From Siphonodentalium dalli (taxonomy: Eukaryota > Mollusca > Scaphopoda > Gadilida > Siphonodentaliidae): a DNA stretch of 64,000 nucleotides. Positions 59,349-64,000 of the stretch are shown here, in pieces (the stretch's first letter is position 1; each line of letters starts with the position of its first letter). The notes under the pieces are model-generated. The model was not told where the DNA came from. It ran no database searches and saw only the letters and a program-made list of their open reading frames with translations. The position numbers and the translations under genes are program-made. The stretch is from positions 135,501,917 through 135,565,916 of the forward strand of contig CP136066.1 in assembly GCA_032622095.1 (NCBI GenBank), read 5' to 3'.

Positions 59349-62300
59349 TAGCTCAACTTTACTTTGTAAAGTTTGAGCTATTGCCATGGCTTTGTCGTCC
59401 GTGTGTACGTAAGGCGTCAACAATGCAGGCTACAGGTCGTACCTTTGATCGGATCATTATGAAATTTGTCATAGCTGTTGACATCAACATTTAGACCAGA
59501 ATGATTAATTTTGGGGTCATTTGGAAAAAAAACATGGCCGCCAGCAGCCATCTTTGATTTCAAAATTCAATCCATTAGCATGGGCTACAGGCCGTACTGT
59601 TCGTCTGATCATCATGAAATTTGTCATGGATGTTAATATTGACATGTAGATGGGAACGAGTAATTTTGGGGTCATTCGGCCCAAAAACATGGCCGCCAGC
59701 AGCCATCTTGGATTTTACTCTTTGTATGACTAAATTCTTTAGCACGGGCTACAGGTCGTACTTTTATTCTGATCATCATAAAATTTGTCAAGAATGTTAA
59801 TAATGACATGTAGATGGGAACGAGTCATTTTGGGGTCATTCGGCCAAAAAACATGGCCACCAGCAGCCATCTTGGATTTTACTCTTTGTATGACTAAATC
59901 CTTTAGCACGGGCTACAGGTCGTACCTTTAGTCTGATCATCATAAAATTTGTCATGGCTGTTGAAATTGGAATGTAGATGGGAACGAGTCATTTTGGGGT
60001 CACTCGGACAAAAAAAATGGCCGCCAGCGGCCATCTTGGATTTCAAAATTTAATCCATTAGCACGGGCCACAGGTCGTACTATTCGTCTGATCATCATAA
60101 AATTTGTCATGGATATTAACAATGACATGTAGATGGGAACGAGTAATTTTGGGGTCATTCGGCCAAAAAACATGGTCGCCAGCAGCCATCTTGGATTTTA
60201 CTCTTTGTATGACTAAATCCTTTAGCACGGGCTACAGGTCCTACTTTTAGTCTGATCATCATAAAATTTGTCATGAATGTTAATAATGACATGTAGATGG
60301 GAACGAGTCATTTTGGGGTCATTCGGCCAAAAAACATGGCCGCCTGCAGCCATCTTGGATTTTACTCTTTGTATGACTAAATCCTTTAGCACGGGCTACA
60401 GGTCGTACCTTTAGTCTGATCATCATAAAATTTGTCATGGCTGTTGAAATTGGAATGTAGATGGGAACGAGTCATTTTGGGGTCACTCGGACAAAAAACA
60501 TAGCCGCCAGCGGCCATCTTGGATATCAAAATTTAGTCCATTAGCACGGGCCACAGGTCGTACTGTTCGTCTGATCATCATGAAATTTGTCATGGATGAT
60601 AATATTGACATGTAGATGGGAACGAGTAATTTTGGGGTCATTTGGCCAAAAAACATGGCCTCCAGCAGCCATCTTGGATTTTACTCTTTGTATGACTAAA
60701 TTCTTTAGCACGGGCTGCAGGTCGTACCTTTAGTCTGATCATCATAAAATTTGTCATGGATGTTGATATTGACATGTAGATGGGAACGAGTCATTTTGGG
60801 GTCATTCGGCCAAAAAACATGGCCACCAGCAGCCATCTTGGATTTTACTCTTTGTATGACTAAATCCTTTAGCACGGGCTACAGGTCGTACCTTTAGTCT
60901 GATCATCATAAAATTTGTCATGGCTGTTGAAATTGGAATGTAGATGGGAACGAGTCATTTTGGGGTCACTCGGACAAAAAAAATGGCCGCCAGCGGCCAT
61001 CTTGGATTTCAAAATTTAATCCATTAGCACGGGCCACAGGTCGTACTATTCGTCTGATCATCATAAAATTTGTCATGGATATTAACAATGACATGTAGAT
61101 GGGAACGAGTCATTTTGGGGTCATTCGGCCAAAAAACATGGCCACCAGCAGCCATCTTGGATTTTACTCTTTGTATGACTAAATCCTTTAGCACGGGCTA
61201 CAGGTCGTACCTTTAGTCTGATCATCATAAAATTTGTCATGGCTGTTGAAATTGGAATGTAGATGGGAACGAGTCATTTTGGGGTCACTCGGACAAAAAA
61301 AATGGCCGCCAGCGGCCATCTTGGATTTCAAAATTTAATCCATTAGCACGGGCCACAGGTCGTACTATTCGTCTGATCATCATAAAATTTGTCATGGATA
61401 TTAACAATGACATGTAGATGGGAACGAGTAATTTTGGGGTCATTCGGCCAAAAAACATGGTCGCCAGCAGCCATCTTGGATTTTACTCTTTGTATGACTA
61501 AATCCTTTAGCACGGGCTACAGGTCCTACTTTTAGTCTGATCATCATAAAATTTGTCATGAATGTTAATAATGACATGTAGATGGGAACGAGTCATTTTG
61601 GGGTCATTCGGCCAAAAAACATGGCCGCCTGCAGCCATCTTGGATTTTACTCTTTGTATGACTAAATCCTTTAGCACGGGCTACAGGTCGTACCTTTAGT
61701 CTGATCATCATAAAATTTGTCATGGCTGTTGAAATTGGAATGTAGATGGGAACGAGTCATTTTGGGGTCACTCGGACAAAAAACATAGCCGCCAGCGGCC
61801 ATCTTGGATATCAAAATTTAGTCCATTAGCACGGGCCACAGGTCGTACTGTTCGTCTGATCATCATGAAATTTGTCATGGATGATAATATTGACATGTAG
61901 ATGGGAACGAGTAATTTTGGGGTCATTTGGCCAAAAAACATGGCCTCCAGCAGCCATCTTGGATTTTACTCTTTGTATGACTAAATTCTTTAGCACGGGC
62001 TGCAGGTCGTACCTTTAGTCTGATCATCATAAAATTTGTCATGGATGTTGATATTGACATGTAGATGGGAACGAGTAATTTTGGGGTCATTCGGCCAAAA
62101 AACATGGTCGCCAGCAGCCATCTTGGATTTTACTCTTTGTATGACTAAATCCTTTAGCATGGGCTACAGGTTGTACCTTTAGTCTGATCATCATCAAATT
62201 TGTCATGAATGTTAATAATGACATGTAGATGGGAACGAGTCGTTTTGGGGTCATTCGGCCAAAAAATATGGCCGCCAGCAGCCATCTTTGATTTTACTCT

Positions 62301-63216
62301 TTGTATGACTAAATCCTTTAGCACGGGCTACAGGTCGTGCCTTTAGTCTGAGCATCATAAAATTTGTCATGGCTGTTGAAATTGGAATGTAGATGGGAAC
62401 GAGTCATTTTGGGGTCATTCGGCCAAAAAACATGGCCGCCAGCGGCCATCTTGGATTTCAAAATTTAATCCATTATCACAGGCCACATGTCGTACTGTTC
62501 GTCTGATCATCATGAAATTTGTCATGGATGTTAATATTGACATATAGATGGGAACGAGTAATTTTGGGGTCATTCGGCCAAAAATCATGGCCGCCAGCAG
62601 CCATCTTGGATTTTACTCTTTGTATGACTAAATTCTTTAGCACGGGCTACATGTCGTACCTTTAGTCTGATCATCATAAAATTTGTCATGAATGTTAACA
62701 ATGACATGTAGATGGGAACGACTCATTTTGGGGTCATTCGTCCGAAAACATGGCCGCCAGCAGCCATCTTGGATTTTACTCTTTGTATGACTAAATTCTT
62801 TAGCACGGGCTACATGTCGTACCTTTAGTCTGATCATCATAAAATTTGTCATGAATGTTAATAATGACATGTAGATGGGAACTAGTCATTTTGGGGTCAT
62901 TCGGCCAAAAAACATGGCCGCCAGCAGCCATCTTGGATTTTACTCTTTGAATGACTAAATTCTTTAGCATGGGCTACAGGTCGTACCTTTAGTCTGATCG
63001 TCATGGATCGTCATGGATGTTAACGATGACATGTAGATGGGATACAATCATTTTGGGGGTCATTCGGCCGAAAACATGGCCGCCAGCAGCCATCTTGGAT
63101 TTTACTTTTCTCTTCATGTCTATAAACTAGTATTAGACATTCAACTTTCCACATTCCTAATCGCTCCATTGAAATTATTCCCTTTCCAAGTTGAGCTACA
63201 GTGTCATTGACACTTT
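59349..63216 (-). mobile_element. Giant HINE/pearl-like element copy F
   Basis: Same architecture and orientation as copy E: terminal hairpin from 59350, about 23 monomers, and GAGCTACAGTGTCATTGACA at the far end. Monomers follow an A-A-B order with spacings 155, 164, 164 (483-base trimer) through much of 60031-60997. A larger block recurs at a shift of 1,285 bases (60031 to 61316). Left flank TTTTT and 3' flank T-rich fit insertion in T-rich target. No genes. Confidence 0.9.
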
Positions 63217-63399
63217 CATTTAACATTCATTCACTTGTAGACATCAGAGTCTTGTAACTCGATCATAGAAATATATTTTAGAGAACTTGAATAGACCTGT
63301 CAAACTGAGAAATGTGAAGATAAACATATTGAGACAATTGGAAACATGGCTCGACAAATGATAAGTTGGGGCAAAGTCCGTTATCCCTTAACCGGTTGT

Positions 63400-63850
63400 T
63401 ATGTGTGCCCATACATGTACCATATTATGGTACACATAGTGTCGACGTCAGGTTTTACAACTCGTCGTTCGTCCATCCGTCTGTCTGTTCATCCATCCGT
63501 CTGTCTGTTCATCCATCCGTCTGTCTGTTCATCAGTAGATACTTTACACATGGTGTGATAACTCAAACATTTTCTATCCGATCGGAACCGAATTTAGCAT
63601 ATGAGTTTCTCAGCCCAAAATACAGATCAAGTTCGAATATGGGTTTGATCCAATTTTTTTATGGGATTATGGCCCTTTTTCGACTTAGAATCTATGCATG
63701 CTGCGATGACTCATACATTTTTTATCCTATCAGAACCAAATTTTATATGTGAGTTTCTCAGCCAAAAATACAGATCAAGTTCGAATATGGGTTTGCTCCG
63801 ATTTTTTTTACTGGAGTTATGGCACTTTTTCGACTTAGAATTATCCATCT
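63400..63850 (-). repeat. Reverse-oriented 148-bp-type repeats with GTCT minisatellite
   Basis: CATCCGTCTGTCTGTT-type 20-base units at 63473-63532 follow TACCATATTATGGTACACATAGTG, the reverse of the 7780 and 20290 segments. Two units of about 150 bases follow (TTTTTCGACTTAGAA at 63677 and 63827), each with the complement of GGGCCATAACTC-type sequence. This is the reverse arrangement of the 7750-8700 and 20040-20330 composites. 63851-64000 is plain. Confidence 0.75.
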
Positions 63851-64000
63851 TTGAGGTTTCCTGATTAATACAGGCTTTACTGTGAATATAAGAGACAAGA
63901 GACACCTGCAGACATGTGAATTATTGAAATAGAGTTATTTTTACATGTGGCTGTCATATGTTAGCCCTATTATAATTTTTACCCCATTCGTGACTGATTG

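Noticed and set aside
53000-63000. CRISPR-like array
   Set aside because: Monomers are contiguous with no unique spacers, unit length is 155-164 bases, and the setting is eukaryotic with mobile-element ends.

Overview
This 64 kb window looks like intergenic or intronic DNA from a eukaryote, most probably an aquatic lophotrochozoan and best guess a bivalve or other mollusc. It is AT-rich, the palindrome ACATGT recurs throughout, there are no closely packed open frames, and almost all recognisable sequence is repeat. The repeat classes point the same way: tandem-repeat-bearing elements of the pearl/HINE type, a tRNA-Ser-like SINE, jockey/CR1/L2-type LINE fragments and a decayed DUF3504 (Crypton-derived) gene. 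The taxon is an inference, not something I can prove.

I found no intact host gene. Coding relics are: a DUF3504/Crypton-type recombinase-like pseudogene (minus, about 18427-19390); a 5'-truncated LINE reverse transcriptase (minus, 24169-25596); and a heavily broken second LINE RT (plus, about 33905-35930). A 14857-15087 minus frame is a weak exon candidate.

Layout. 1-9 kb: a Mutator-like TIR element with 9-bp target duplication, a TTAA element, two copies of a foldback element (the second split by 2.9 kb of other repeats) and 161-bp and 148-bp tandem arrays. 9-15 kb: TTAA, TA and unclassified dispersed repeats. 15.9-18.4 kb: two HINE-like copies, the first interrupted by a hAT-like and a piggyBac-like MITE. 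18.4-26.9 kb: the Crypton-type pseudogene, a 122-bp array, further HINE-like pieces and a LINE nested in one of them. 27-42 kb: an unclassified TIR element, a 174-bp array, two hAT-like copies whose internal segment lies in opposite orientations, the second LINE, an array interrupted by an element with a 7-bp target duplication, and a SINE. 42-52 kb: several TIR elements, one with a HINE-like copy inside its span. 52.9-63.2 kb: two very large HINE-like copies (about 5.0 and 3.9 kb) built of 155/164-bp monomers in higher-order blocks, with a 192-bp-repeat element between them.

There is no operon-like gene cooperation. The content of interest is nested mobile elements, order-of-insertion evidence, and an unusual set of tandem arrays that share a short sequence kernel and, in the main family, a YY1/Pho-like motif in every monomer.
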